DNA of 64,000 nt from Pollutimonas sp036675275 (GCA_036675275.1 JAKFFG010000006.1:124001-188000), one strand, 5' to 3'. Shown: positions 8,933 to 16,946, counted from the stretch's first letter. Notes: a model not told the origin generated them from the letters alone. Numbers and translations are program-made.

Positions 8933-8979
8933 GCGGGCATGAAAAAGCCCGCCAAGAACACAAGGTTCGAAGCGGGCTT
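8933..8979 (-). terminator. Terminator with alternative hairpin before the methyltransferase gene
   Basis: On the minus strand AAGCCCGC is followed about 19 nt later by GCGGGCTTTTT, which forms a rho-independent terminator (plus-strand 8942-8979). The same GCGGGC can instead pair with a further GCCCGC just downstream (plus-strand 8933-8938 with 8947-8952), giving a mutually exclusive hairpin. The element sits 19 bp upstream of the methyltransferase start. Confidence 0.55.
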
Positions 8980-9143
8980 CAGAGGGGACGAGCAAAGGCG
9001 GCTGTTTCAACACACCTTTGGTCACCATAGCCAAAATAGTACGCTAATTCGGGGAAAGTGTTGCACGCCAATTCGGGCTCAAAAGGGACAAATGCACGAG
9101 GGCAGGGACAACCAGCTTAAGCGTTACGCTGTTTGCCCCAAAT

Positions 9144-9545
9144 TCACGGACGCCCGGGCACGTCGCGCCGGCCTAAATGCCCCAAAATCTGTTCGATCGC
9201 GTGGTTCCAGCGTCGCCATGCGGTGGTGCGATCACACCCAAAGCGCCGCCCGATCGTCTGCCAGCCGTGGCCCTTGGAGCGCATCAGCACCAGGTGGCGC
9301 TGGTTGAGCTCGAGCCACTGCAGCCAGCGCAGGGTCTCGAGCATCCGGTCGATCTCTTTCGGGCAAACCGGTGGCGGGCGATACGCCGGCTCATCGTCGC
9401 TCGCCAGCACTTCCCAGGGTTGGCGCACGATCTCTGGCCAGCTGTTGAAGTAGCCCTGAACCCGGGCGGGCGGCAAGCCACGGGCGGTCGCGGCGGCCTG
9501 CTCAAAGCGATGTGCAATGTGTTCGATGGTCAGCGTGCGGTCCAT
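9144..9545 (-). CDS. DUF6362 family HTH protein
   Basis: I recognise this 133-residue protein as DUF6362-like: 'GYFNSWPEIVRQPWEVLAS' and 'EEIDRM'-type 'KEIDRMLETLRWLQWLEL', then a helix-turn-helix 'WQTIGRRFGCDRTTAWRRW' near residues 95-115. The helix resembles a sigma-70 region 4 or resolvase-type HTH, so a regulatory role in switching to late (packaging) genes is plausible but unproven. Start at ATG 9543-9545 gives overlap-free spacing of 4 bp after the resolvase gene; the longer frame to 9788 is an out-of-frame shadow of that gene. Confidence 0.82.
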   Translation of the reverse strand: MDRTLTIEHIAHRFEQAAATARGLPPARVQGYFNSWPEIVRQPWEVLASDDEPAYRPPPVCPKEIDRMLETLRWLQWLELNQRHLVLMRSKGHGWQTIGRRFGCDRTTAWRRWNHAIEQILGHLGRRDVPGRP

Positions 9546-9549
9546 GGCG

Positions 9550-10020
9550 TTAGCCCCTTTCCTGATCCAGCGCCCAGTACAGCAGAGCAATGGCATCGGC
9601 TTCGTTGTCGTCGCTGGGGGCGTGACCACGGGCTTGCATCGCTGCCACCATCGCGTCCTTGCCGACGTTACCCTTTCCGGTGGCGTGCTTCTTGATCGTG
9701 CCCACTGGCACGCCTTGATACGGGATTTGGTGGTGCTCGCACCAGGCGGTAAGCTGCCCCATAAAACCGCCGTAAGCGTGCGCGGCATCGACGCCGATGT
9801 GGCGACGAACTTCTTCGAACACGACTAGCTCGATGCGTTCGGTGCAGCCCTTCAGTTCGGTCAACCAGCGTTTGAAGCGCAAGAAACGCATCCCGCCGCC
9901 TTCGAAGCGCCCGGACTTAAACGAGACGCTGCCGCTGGTAATGTGGCGCGCGTCGCCGGCCAGCGCCCATCCGGTCTGGGTGCCCAGGTCCAGCGCAAGG
10001 GTGGAGTGTGTTGTTTTCAT
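9550..10020 (-). CDS. RuvC-like Holliday junction resolvase
   Basis: This 156-residue protein has the RNase H-like fold of phage RuvC-type endonucleases that resolve branched DNA before packaging. The acidic catalytic residues are visible: Asp in 'LALDLGTQTG' (about residue 10), Glu in 'LVVFEEV' (about 69) and Asp in 'SDDNEADAIAL' near the C-terminus. 'GVPVGTIKKHATGKGNVGKD' is the usual pre-C-terminal region. It follows the primase in the early operon, with a 131-bp gap holding a large palindrome. Confidence 0.9.
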   Translation of the reverse strand: MKTTHSTLALDLGTQTGWALAGDARHITSGSVSFKSGRFEGGGMRFLRFKRWLTELKGCTERIELVVFEEVRRHIGVDAAHAYGGFMGQLTAWCEHHQIPYQGVPVGTIKKHATGKGNVGKDAMVAAMQARGHAPSDDNEADAIALLYWALDQERG

Positions 10021-10046
10021 TGGGGTTTTTCCTTTAGTAGCGCTTT

Positions 10047-10142
10047 TGTGACCGAACGTGCCCGAAATCCCTATTACTCTCTATACGTGTGTACGTGCGC
10101 AGCTATAGAGAGTTATCAGGAACTGGGGCACGTTCGGTCACA
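10047..10142. repeat. 96-bp nested co-centred palindrome, origin-like or regulatory
   Basis: Perfect 17-nt outer arms (TGTGACCGAACGTGCCC at 10047-10063 and its reverse complement at 10126-10142) flank perfect 10-nt inner arms (ACTCTCTATA at 10076-10085 and its complement at 10104-10113). Both pairs share the same centre between 10094 and 10095, the two spacers between outer and inner arms are each 12 nt, and the centre is a weak ACGT palindrome. It fills the space between the primase stop (10152) and the resolvase start (10020). It could be a replication origin, a protein-binding site or a large mRNA structure. No T-run follows either arm, so a simple terminator is unlikely. Confidence 0.85.
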
Positions 10143-10151
10143 CGGCCGGTT

Positions 10152-12419
10152 TTAGTCATCGCGATAGAGGTTGGAAGTGCCGTAGTCTTTTGGCTTGAGA
10201 GTCAAGCCAGCAAAGCCTTTCACGCCATAACTGAGTCGCGTGCGCTCAAAGTTCCGGTTGGCCATCTGCTGACCCAGCCAACGACTGGTTCCCACGTACT
10301 CGCCACGCTTTGCCGCCCACTCTTGCCAGCGTTGAAACAATTCTGCGACGGCCACGCGAGCCTCGGAATGGATTTGTGCCTCCTCTTCTAAGAAGTCCCC
10401 GATGGCATCTTCCTCGTCGAAGTAGTCGTCGGTGGCGGCCACCACGCACGCCGGGGGTTTGAGCCCGTAACGCTGCCAGTCCAGGCAGCCTTGAACGGCC
10501 CACGCCAAGATTCCGTCGCGCTCGGCCAGTAGCTTTTCGGTGAGACCACCGTCGCGTTTGTCGGGCGGGATGGTGACCGTAAATGGAATCAAGTGCAGAC
10601 GGCGCTTCATGGCTTCATCGACGTTGCGAATTGCGGGTTTGTGGTTGCCAGCGATAACGAGCTTGAACTGTGGCGTGTATTCAAAAAAGTCCTGACGCAT
10701 AAAGCGGGCCGAGATCTTGTCACCCCCGGTGATCGCTTTGAGTTTGGACTCGTTCCAACGCCGGCCCTGCTCGGTCTCGACCGAAGACACGAAGCGCGCC
10801 CCGCGCAAGCCGGCGAGCTCGGTAGGATGTCGATCCCCGCGTGCTTCCATGAACGCATCCATCGGCGCATTGCCGGCGTAATCGCCCAGGATCGTGCTCA
10901 CGACGTTGACGAAGACGCTCTTGCCGTTGGCTCCGGTGCCGTACAGGAAGAAGAGGGCGTGCGCCGTGGTCGATCCACTCAAGCAATAGCCCACCATCCG
11001 TTGCAGGTACGTGACCAGATCACGATCACCGCCCGTAATGTCGTCAAGAAACGTCTGCCAACGCGGTGCTTCGCCCCGAGGTGTGGCCGTGGCGAGTTTG
11101 GTCATACACTCCGCGCGGTCGTGCGCACGCAAATGGCCGGTTGCGAGGTTCACGACACCTCCGGGAGTGTTAAGGGCGAAAATATCCGCATCCCATTCCT
11201 CGGCGGAACACGCGTGCTGGCGATCGGTACGGGTGAGGCGCTCCACGCCGCCGACCGTATTGCTGGCGGCAAGCTTTGCTGCCAGGCGATGGGTGTCTGC
11301 AGACAGGGCCGATTGCCTGCAGATTCCTCGAATCAGGTGGGCAATGAGCAGCGTTTCATCGACGCGCCAGCGCTGGCCGGTCCACATCAACCACTTGCCC
11401 CACGCCGCGCAGTAGCGCCAGTCCTCGCCGTAGGCGTGGGTAAAGGCGAGGGCTAGCGCATCGTCGGTCGCCCACACCGAGGGCTCCTGGCTGGGCGAGG
11501 CGGCGGCCGGCTTGATGCTCATCCGGGGTCCGGCTGCCAGAAACCGCGCCACATCAAAGCCGTCGAGCAAGGCATCAGCCACATCCCAGCCATCGGGCTT
11601 GTCGTCGGGGGGCAGCAGAATGTCGCAAGCCACCGCACCGGCTGCGAGTACGGCTTGAGCGGCGGCGGTGGCGTAATTCCAGCCTGGTGCATCGCGGTCT
11701 GGCCAGATGAGCACGCCTTTGCCTGCGAGCGGTAACCAGTCGGTTTTATCGACTGGCGCATTGGCTCCGTGCATGGCGGTGGTCGCGACAATGCCTTGTT
11801 TGATCAGGGCTTGCGCGCATTTCTCACCTTCCACCAGGACAATAGAATCGGCATTGAGAAGTCCCGGCTGGTTGTACAAAGGGCGTGGGTCAGGTGGGGC
11901 CATCTTGCGACGCACGGCATCCCACGGGCGGAACTCTTTCTTGACGCCGGGAGGGTCGTAGCGATAGACCACGGCAATGAGTTTGCCATCAGCATCGCGG
12001 TAATCCCACTTGGCGGTGGCCGGTCCGAGCTCGTCCACAGGCGCTTGCTTGCGTGCTTTCGGACGCGAGGCGACAACTGGAGCGGTCCCCATCAAATGCA
12101 AGGCGTGCTCCAAGACGCGCGGGAAATCCGTCGCGGTGTTAACGCCGAGGTGAGCGGCAATTAAATCAAACACATCGCCCCCATCGCCGGTGGCGCGATC
12201 GGTCCACAGACCTGCCTTGGCCCCCTCGAGCACCACTTCCAGGCTGTCGCCGGGGCTACCCAGTACATCACCGAGAATGAAATGGCCTCGGCGGGTTTTG
12301 CCGGCGGGGAACATCGTCGCGAGCACTGATTCCAGACGCGCTAGAAGTTGCGCGCGCACGTCATCACGGGTCTGCTGCGGGGGATCGACAACCATCACAT
12401 CATCGTTAAAATCCATCAT
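10152..12419 (-). CDS. Phage primase-helicase, P4/D5 type
   Basis: The 755-residue protein combines DNA priming and helicase functions for phage replication. An N-terminal region precedes a TOPRIM-like core with 'VLVEGEKC' (Glu197) and 'IWPDRDAPGW' (Asp241/Asp243). From about residue 320 comes a D5_N/P4-type region and a superfamily 3 helicase: Walker A 'YGTGANGKSV' at 493-502, then 'FVSSVETEQG' (Walker B region) and 'VIAGNHKPAI' (sensor-like). The C-terminus ('FLEEEAQIHSEARVAV') is a DNA-binding-type module seen in P4 primases. The start overlaps the preceding small HTH gene by 4 bp, so both are coupled. Confidence 0.93.
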   Translation of the reverse strand: MMDFNDDVMVVDPPQQTRDDVRAQLLARLESVLATMFPAGKTRRGHFILGDVLGSPGDSLEVVLEGAKAGLWTDRATGDGGDVFDLIAAHLGVNTATDFPRVLEHALHLMGTAPVVASRPKARKQAPVDELGPATAKWDYRDADGKLIAVVYRYDPPGVKKEFRPWDAVRRKMAPPDPRPLYNQPGLLNADSIVLVEGEKCAQALIKQGIVATTAMHGANAPVDKTDWLPLAGKGVLIWPDRDAPGWNYATAAAQAVLAAGAVACDILLPPDDKPDGWDVADALLDGFDVARFLAAGPRMSIKPAAASPSQEPSVWATDDALALAFTHAYGEDWRYCAAWGKWLMWTGQRWRVDETLLIAHLIRGICRQSALSADTHRLAAKLAASNTVGGVERLTRTDRQHACSAEEWDADIFALNTPGGVVNLATGHLRAHDRAECMTKLATATPRGEAPRWQTFLDDITGGDRDLVTYLQRMVGYCLSGSTTAHALFFLYGTGANGKSVFVNVVSTILGDYAGNAPMDAFMEARGDRHPTELAGLRGARFVSSVETEQGRRWNESKLKAITGGDKISARFMRQDFFEYTPQFKLVIAGNHKPAIRNVDEAMKRRLHLIPFTVTIPPDKRDGGLTEKLLAERDGILAWAVQGCLDWQRYGLKPPACVVAATDDYFDEEDAIGDFLEEEAQIHSEARVAVAELFQRWQEWAAKRGEYVGTSRWLGQQMANRNFERTRLSYGVKGFAGLTLKPKDYGTSNLYRDD

Positions 12420-12664
12420 AACGAGACCTCGCTGCCCTCGGTATCGCCGCCGGATTGTTTGTTCGCCTGCGCCCAGACCGCCAGTTCGGCCGAGCGGTAG
12501 CGCACCAGGCCCCCCATGATGTAGTGCGGGATCTTGTATTTGGCGCGCATCGCCTGGTCGGCAAACCAGTAGTAGGGTAGGCGAAGCGCAGCGGCGGCTT
12601 CCTTGGCATCGATCATCGGATCCTGGTGACCGGCGACGGGTGGTAATGCGTTTTCTTTATTCAT
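12416..12664 (-). CDS. Small helix-turn-helix (MerR/excisionase-type) protein
   Basis: The 82-residue product ('MIDAKEAAAALRLPYYWF', 'KYKIPHYIMGGLVRYR', 'ELAVWAQAN') looks like a winged helix of the HTH_17/AlpA type that reads DNA as a small regulator or replication accessory. I start at ATG 12662-12664, which overlaps the stop of the nuclease gene upstream (ATGA), rather than the longer frame to 12709. The last codons overlap the primase start. It may recruit the primase-helicase to the origin, but this is inference from position. Confidence 0.7.
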   Translation of the reverse strand: MNKENALPPVAGHQDPMIDAKEAAAALRLPYYWFADQAMRAKYKIPHYIMGGLVRYRSAELAVWAQANKQSGGDTEGSEVSL

Positions 12665-13398
12665 GATTGGGACCTCCAGCACCGGTCTTGGAAGGGGCAC
12701 ATCCGGCACTCAAAATGGGTGGGTTCGATAAAGGATCGGGGTAGCAGTTCGCCCGCATCGGTCGCGGTAATGACCTTGACGGCGCGGTCCGACATCTTTT
12801 GGGCAAGCGCGGCGTTAAACGGCACGATTTCGGTGTGAACCTCCATGCTGTCGGCGTTGACTGCAGTGAATACGGCAGGGTGTTCGTGCAAATTGAAGTA
12901 GGCCTGGTAGGTCGCCACCTGCGCGGCATAGACGGGTCTTGCCACCGCAAGTCCCTGTTTGACGATCTGCGTGAAGGAACGCACACCTACGCATTTGTTC
13001 TCCCAAAGGGCCGGGTAGGAAAAACCTTCGAGGCCATCAACGAGTACGCCATCGCAGTGCCCGCGAAGTTTGCCGTTGGCAGCAGAAAAGCCAAACTGCT
13101 GCCCGTCGCGATCTTCGGTTTTAAGAACGAACCCGGCTAACCGCAGCCACCGAATGACCATGTCCTCAGTGCGGTGGCCTCGCTCAAAAATGCGCAGCAG
13201 TCGTCCAGAAAACGCTCGGCCTGGATCGACTGGGGCTTTCGCATATTCGTATTGCAACTGACGCTCGCAGGCCGCCCCCAGACGGGATGCACCGAGATAG
13301 TCGCGCGGGGTGGCGGCATCCCGTTCCGTTTCAAGCGCTTGGTCGAGCAGTGCTTGCATCCGTTCGGAGACGCTGGCCGAGGTGTTGAAATCCATCAT
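12661..13398 (-). CDS. Cas4-like PD-(D/E)XK exonuclease
   Basis: This 245-residue protein has the RecB/Cas4 nuclease signature: 'FERGHRTED' (His75), 'GHCDGVLV' (Asp116), 'WENKCV' (Glu133-x-Lys135) and a downstream Gln160 in the QxxxY position ('QVATYQAY'). One Cys at 44 plus the C-terminal Cys231, Cys234 and Cys240 ('CRMCPFQDRC') would ligate a 4Fe-4S cluster as in Cas4 and AddB. It would resect DNA ends for recombination. The neighbours (Sak4-like ATPase, possible ssDNA-binding protein) make a single-strand annealing or RecA-like recombination module. No CRISPR array is visible, so this is a phage enzyme and not an adaptation protein. Confidence 0.85.
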   Translation of the reverse strand: MMDFNTSASVSERMQALLDQALETERDAATPRDYLGASRLGAACERQLQYEYAKAPVDPGRAFSGRLLRIFERGHRTEDMVIRWLRLAGFVLKTEDRDGQQFGFSAANGKLRGHCDGVLVDGLEGFSYPALWENKCVGVRSFTQIVKQGLAVARPVYAAQVATYQAYFNLHEHPAVFTAVNADSMEVHTEIVPFNAALAQKMSDRAVKVITATDAGELLPRSFIEPTHFECRMCPFQDRCWRSQS

Positions 13399-13868
13399 GC
13401 CTTGTCCTCCCAGGGTAGGTCGTCTTTAAGACTCGCAAAGGGGTTGTCAATCATCGGATCGGCAATTGGCGCTTTGACGCCCGCCACCGCCGGCACGCGC
13501 GTGGCCTCGTGGTGTTCGACCATCGTCTCGGTGTAGCCGGTGATGATGGCCTCGATGACCTGTAACGCCTGAGCTTCTGAATAAGCCCCGAGGGGCTTAT
13601 CGAACCCGATTTCATTGGCCGCCTCGCCAAAGAATTTGAGACACTTTTGCATGGCCGCGCGCTCATGTTGCGTCGGATCAATCACGGTGAACTCCTTTTC
13701 CTGGTCCTGGGCGTTGCTCCATTGCCCATAGGTCTGATGAAAGACGTTCTGACACCGCACTGAGCAAAACACCCAGTCCAGGGGATAGCGGTTCGGGCTT
13801 CCGGGTTTGTGCCGTGTATCGGTGTGCCCGAAGCCACGGGCTTGTCGTTTGCATACCCAACATTTCAT
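13395..13868 (-). CDS. DUF6511-like zinc-binding protein
   Basis: The 157-residue protein opens with a probable zinc knuckle: 'CWVCKRQARGFGHTD' and then 'VFCSVRCQNVFH'. It then continues as an acidic helical domain ending in 'DDLPWEDKA'. I recall this layout as DUF6511, a family seen in phage replication clusters with no known function. It overlaps the Cas4-like gene by 4 bp and lies 9 bp from the next gene upstream, so it is within the operon. A role in recombination or replication is a guess from its location. Confidence 0.68.
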   Translation of the reverse strand: MKCWVCKRQARGFGHTDTRHKPGSPNRYPLDWVFCSVRCQNVFHQTYGQWSNAQDQEKEFTVIDPTQHERAAMQKCLKFFGEAANEIGFDKPLGAYSEAQALQVIEAIITGYTETMVEHHEATRVPAVAGVKAPIADPMIDNPFASLKDDLPWEDKA

Positions 13869-13877
13869 TGACCCTCC

Positions 13878-14510
13878 TCATTGCGCCCAGGCCGGTTTGC
13901 CGCCTAGGGCTGCGGGTTGTGGGACAGGGGCCGCGCGGGCAGGCGTTGTTTGGGCGGGTGCACCAGATGTGCCACCGCCTGAATTGGCTTTAGGCGTTAC
14001 ACCCATCAGCACTGCATACTCTTTGTAATCAGGCTCGACCGCCGTTTTGACGACGTTGCGATCCTCGCCTTTGTTGTCCTTTTCAATATCGACGCGTGCC
14101 AGGAATTCCAGCCCGTCCAGTTCATGAAAGCCTTCGATGCGACGGGCGGCTGCGGCCAGCGGTGAGTTGTCCTGCGGAGAAATGTTGCGGGCACTGTTTA
14201 AGGCCGCCCGGATAAAGCTGCGCCCCATCTGGCCCCAGGTTGGCCCATTTTTGGAGTGCAAGCCGATATTGCTCCACAGCTTGCGCTTGGCGTGTGGGCC
14301 GGCCGTCACGACAAACTCGCAAGATAGATACACGCTGCCAGTCTCGAACGATTCGCTCGCGTAGCCGCCGGTCCAGCCTTGGGCTGGATCGTCAAAACCA
14401 CCGGGTTTGATTGTCATGCGCACCGCGACGACGGTCCCCTTGGGGATCAGATCAAAGCCCGATTGTTGGGCGTCGGCGTCGTTAAAGTCATTCCAGTTTT
14501 GAGTTGTCAT
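13878..14510 (-). CDS. Unrecognised early protein, possible ssDNA-binding partner
   Basis: I do not recognise a family for this 210-residue protein. The first 150 residues are a compact mixed domain ('GFDLIPKGTVVAVRMTIKPG', 'YLSCEFVVTAGPHAKRKLWS', 'FLARVDIEKDNKGEDRN'), rich in beta-strand patterns. The last 45 are a low-complexity Ala/Pro/Gly/Thr tail ending 'GGKPAWAQ'. A structured OB-like domain plus disordered tail is the usual layout of ssDNA-binding proteins, and Sak4-type recombinases are known to work with them. The gene sits directly between the Sak4-like ATPase and the Cas4-like nuclease. The binding role is inference; the acidic tip of classical SSB is absent. Confidence 0.6.
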   Translation of the reverse strand: MTTQNWNDFNDADAQQSGFDLIPKGTVVAVRMTIKPGGFDDPAQGWTGGYASESFETGSVYLSCEFVVTAGPHAKRKLWSNIGLHSKNGPTWGQMGRSFIRAALNSARNISPQDNSPLAAAARRIEGFHELDGLEFLARVDIEKDNKGEDRNVVKTAVEPDYKEYAVLMGVTPKANSGGGTSGAPAQTTPARAAPVPQPAALGGKPAWAQ

Positions 14511-14513
14511 TGT

Positions 14514-15341
14514 CTATACTCCGACGGATTCAGTAGAAGGTTTCGATACGGGCTGGCTTGCGCACTTGGCGATGAGCGCACCCAGGTCGGGCGCTTCGAG
14601 CAGGTCAAGGCGACCGCTGCGGTCTTTGGCGGGGTAGCTATACGGATTGAGGGTGTGGGTGATGAACGCTCGGTAATTGCCGTCTTCGGCCTTAATTTCC
14701 GCTAAGGTAACGACCTCGTCGACGATCCCGGGAAGCTCAAGGCTCGTTTTCGATCCTTCGATTTGCGGCACGAACACCTTGCGATTGAAGTCGTCCAGAC
14801 GCTCATCAAGGATGGCGACAAACACCACGTTCTTACCCCGGGCGTGCTGCAGGTGCGTTAACGCCCCGATCATTTCCTGACCCAACAAACCATAGGCCGC
14901 ACGTAAATCCTGCTTGCCGGAACGGTCGCTGACCGCCCCCGGTTGGGCTTTGCACCACGCAAAACACATGCGTGACAATTGCGTGATCGAATCTAAAAAG
15001 AAGGTCTGGTATTGATCAAGCTGCGCGGGTTCGCCAAACTGCCCGATGACGTGCTCAAAGTGCGCTTTCGAGAACGCCGCCTCGGCGGGCAGCGACCGAT
15101 CCGGACCGGCCAAGAACACGAATAGATCGCGAGCCTCGGGCCAGGACGTGGGTCGGATGGTGTCGCCTGGCCAGTCAGCGACGGCGAGATCCCCGGCTTC
15201 GACGTCGATAAAAAGCGTGGTTTTAGCATCCAGGCTTTTAAGCTGCGTGGTTTTACCGATGCCGGATTTACCCAAGAGCAGGAGCTTGACGCCCCGGCGC
15301 TCGGCCATGCGCTCAGACGCCGATACGATAGGCAGTGCCAT
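14514..15341 (-). CDS. Sak4-like RecA-fold ATPase
   Basis: This 275-residue ATP-binding protein (AAA_24 group) has Walker A 'GKSGIGKT' at 24-31 and Walker B 'TFFLDSI' near residue 115, and lies among recombination genes. Phage proteins of this layout are Sak4-type single-strand annealing ATPases of the Rad51/RecA superfamily. The C-terminus is a short tail without recognisable features. The stop overlaps nothing; the start abuts the BRO gene stop at 15341. It would load onto ssDNA exposed by the Cas4-like exonuclease. Confidence 0.83.
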   Translation of the reverse strand: MALPIVSASERMAERRGVKLLLLGKSGIGKTTQLKSLDAKTTLFIDVEAGDLAVADWPGDTIRPTSWPEARDLFVFLAGPDRSLPAEAAFSKAHFEHVIGQFGEPAQLDQYQTFFLDSITQLSRMCFAWCKAQPGAVSDRSGKQDLRAAYGLLGQEMIGALTHLQHARGKNVVFVAILDERLDDFNRKVFVPQIEGSKTSLELPGIVDEVVTLAEIKAEDGNYRAFITHTLNPYSYPAKDRSGRLDLLEAPDLGALIAKCASQPVSKPSTESVGV

Positions 15342-16096
15342 TACGCCACCTCGCGCAGTTGTTCAGCCACCGCCGGGTTCCAGAGGATCTGGTAACCACT
15401 GTGGCCATTGCGCGAATACGGCATGGCCTCGCCCCATTCGCTACCGGCATCGGTCAGCTCCCATTCGTCGCGTTCATTGCGAATCTGAAAACCGTAGGCC
15501 GCCAAGCGTTGGTTGGTAGCTTTAGCGGGGCGTGCGATCAGCTTGCCGAGTTGTGTGGCGTTTAGCGCGCAGATCGGCTCGTCGTTGGCCGGTAGCGCGC
15601 GGCGCAGGGTTTCGAGCGCGAGGCCAGTGTTTTCGTGGATGCAGGTCAAGGTCGCTGCCATGGCGATACCACGCTTGACGCCTGGCATCTTGGCTACCGC
15701 TTCGCCGATGAGCAGCAGAGCGCCTACGGTGTCCTGGGCGTGTGTCGGCAACGCGGGCGCATTAGCAGTCATGGCGTAGTGGCCGGTTTTGCGCAATGCC
15801 GGCAACACATCGTGGGTGATCCAGCGCTTGAAACGTCTGGCTTCCGGCTTTCTGCTTCCGAGGATGAGAACATATAGGCCGGACTCGTTGACCACAGCCA
15901 TGTCCTGCTTGCCCCCAGGGGTGTCAATTGAACTGACACCCTTTTCATCTTCGTCCAGTCGGTCTAAAGCCATACGGCTGTTGCCGATGGTCAGAGCGTC
16001 ACAGACATCCACGCCCGCAAACCAAGGATTTCCAGCGGAATCGAGGTGAACACGAACGGCGTGGGTTTCGAACTGAAACGGCATAATATTGGACAT
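15341..16096 (-). CDS. BRO-N domain phage antirepressor
   Basis: The 251-residue product starts with 'MSNIMPFQFETHAVRVHLD' and contains the BRO-N core: 'NPWFAGVDVCDALTIGNS', 'LDEDEKGVSSIDTPGGKQ' and 'LYVLILGSRKPEARRFKRW'. Such proteins bind DNA or repressors in phages. The C-terminal part ('GFQIRNERDEWELTDAGSEW') looks like a second small winged domain typical of antirepressors. I chose the ATG at 16094-16096 because GGAGG precedes it at a good distance; the frame to 16303 overlaps the next gene. Confidence 0.9.
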   Translation of the reverse strand: MSNIMPFQFETHAVRVHLDSAGNPWFAGVDVCDALTIGNSRMALDRLDEDEKGVSSIDTPGGKQDMAVVNESGLYVLILGSRKPEARRFKRWITHDVLPALRKTGHYAMTANAPALPTHAQDTVGALLLIGEAVAKMPGVKRGIAMAATLTCIHENTGLALETLRRALPANDEPICALNATQLGKLIARPAKATNQRLAAYGFQIRNERDEWELTDAGSEWGEAMPYSRNGHSGYQILWNPAVAEQLREVA

Positions 16097-16098
16097 GA

Positions 16099-16578
16099 TC
16101 AGTCCTCCGAAGTTACGGTGAGGTGGAATGAGGGCTTGCCTGCTTCGACGGTGCGCGCTGCTGCAAATTGCTGTTGCAGTGCCGGTGGCCAGTTGGTGTA
16201 GCGGGACTCGGAGACAGAGAGCTTGATATCGAGATAGCTTTCGACGGGCTCGCCAGAAGCCGCGATGCGAGTCGCCATTTCGGTAAGAAGCTTCTGATCC
16301 CATTTCACGCGTTTGGGTTGCTCGAACTTGATGGCAAGCGCGCCGTCATGGATGTGGCTGGTACCGAAGTCACGGCCGGAATCGCGCAGTGCGGTGCGGG
16401 ATTGTTCGCCATAGCGTTGCTCGAGCGCCGCGTCGAGTTTGAGCCGTGCTTTTTTTACCCAGGAGATCAGTTCATTGAGGTTAATATCGACTTCGTGAAG
16501 CTGTGCCGGGGTTAAGGCCGCCAGTTGGCCAACGGACATCTCGGCAAGCTCGGCGGGGAATACGGTAAGGGTTGTCAT
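16099..16578 (-). CDS. Early-operon protein of unknown function
   Basis: This 159-residue protein has no family I recognise. Residues 1-75 are an amphipathic helical region ('LAEMSVGQLAALTPAQLHEV', 'WVKKARLKLDAALEQRYGEQ') followed by 'ALAIKFEQPKRVKWDQKLL' and 'SYLDIKLSVSESRYTNWP', a basic, possibly nucleic-acid-binding part. It ends 2 bp before the BRO gene start and begins 10 bp after the AlpA-like stop, so it belongs to the early operon. I start at ATG 16576-16578 because the longer frame to 16647 overlaps the AlpA-like coding region. Confidence 0.68.
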   Translation of the reverse strand: MTTLTVFPAELAEMSVGQLAALTPAQLHEVDINLNELISWVKKARLKLDAALEQRYGEQSRTALRDSGRDFGTSHIHDGALAIKFEQPKRVKWDQKLLTEMATRIAASGEPVESYLDIKLSVSESRYTNWPPALQQQFAAARTVEAGKPSFHLTVTSED

Positions 16579-16588
16579 GGTCGGCCCC

Positions 16589-16855
16589 TTACGCGTACGC
16601 ACGAGTTGAGGTCGAGTTGCGCGAAACGCGCCGCTCGAAAGTCTCAACGTCGGCGATCAGGTACGAAACGCGGCTACCGAGCTTAATGAAGGTCGGGCCC
16701 AGTCCGCTCTGACGCCAGCGGCGTAGACTTTTAACGGACAGGTTCCAGCGCATGGCGAGCTCGTGCTCGTCCATGGCCAGGCGTAAGGTGTTGCTGATGG
16801 TGGACCGGCGTGCAGCGCGGTTCAATTGTGTGGATGGAACAGGATTGTTCATCAT
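16589..16855 (-). CDS. AlpA/excisionase-like HTH protein, first gene of early operon
   Basis: The 88-residue product carries a helix-turn-helix of the HTH_17/AlpA type: 'ELAMRWNLSVKSLRRWRQ' followed by 'GPTFIKLGSRVSYLIADVE', a fold that recognises DNA in excisionases and phage regulators. GGAG lies 7 nt upstream of the first of two tandem ATGs. It is the first gene after a promoter-like gap with phased repeats and leads the leftward early operon, so it may control it or act as recombination directionality factor for the prophage. Confidence 0.78.
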   Translation of the reverse strand: MMNNPVPSTQLNRAARRSTISNTLRLAMDEHELAMRWNLSVKSLRRWRQSGLGPTFIKLGSRVSYLIADVETFERRVSRNSTSTRAYA

Positions 16856-16904
16856 GGTATGACTCCTATAGAAAAGGGGTACATACCGAACTATCCGGAT
16901 AAAA

Positions 16905-16946
16905 CTCTAGGCGATCGCAAGCCGAACTCTATGCGATCTCTATGCG
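16905..16946. promoter_or_regulatory. Three phased direct repeats, candidate operator
   Basis: The motif CTCTAKGCG occurs at 16905-16913, 16927-16935 and 16938-16946; the first two extend to a shared GATC. Start-to-start distances are 22 and 11 bp, one or two helical turns, so proteins bound there would face the same side. They lie between the divergent AlpA-like (minus) and SH3 protein (plus) genes, where a control region is expected. Confidence 0.55.

Noticed and set aside
12661..13398. Possible CRISPR link because of a Cas4-like nuclease
   Set aside because: No repeat-spacer array and no other cas gene is visible; neighbours are phage replication genes.
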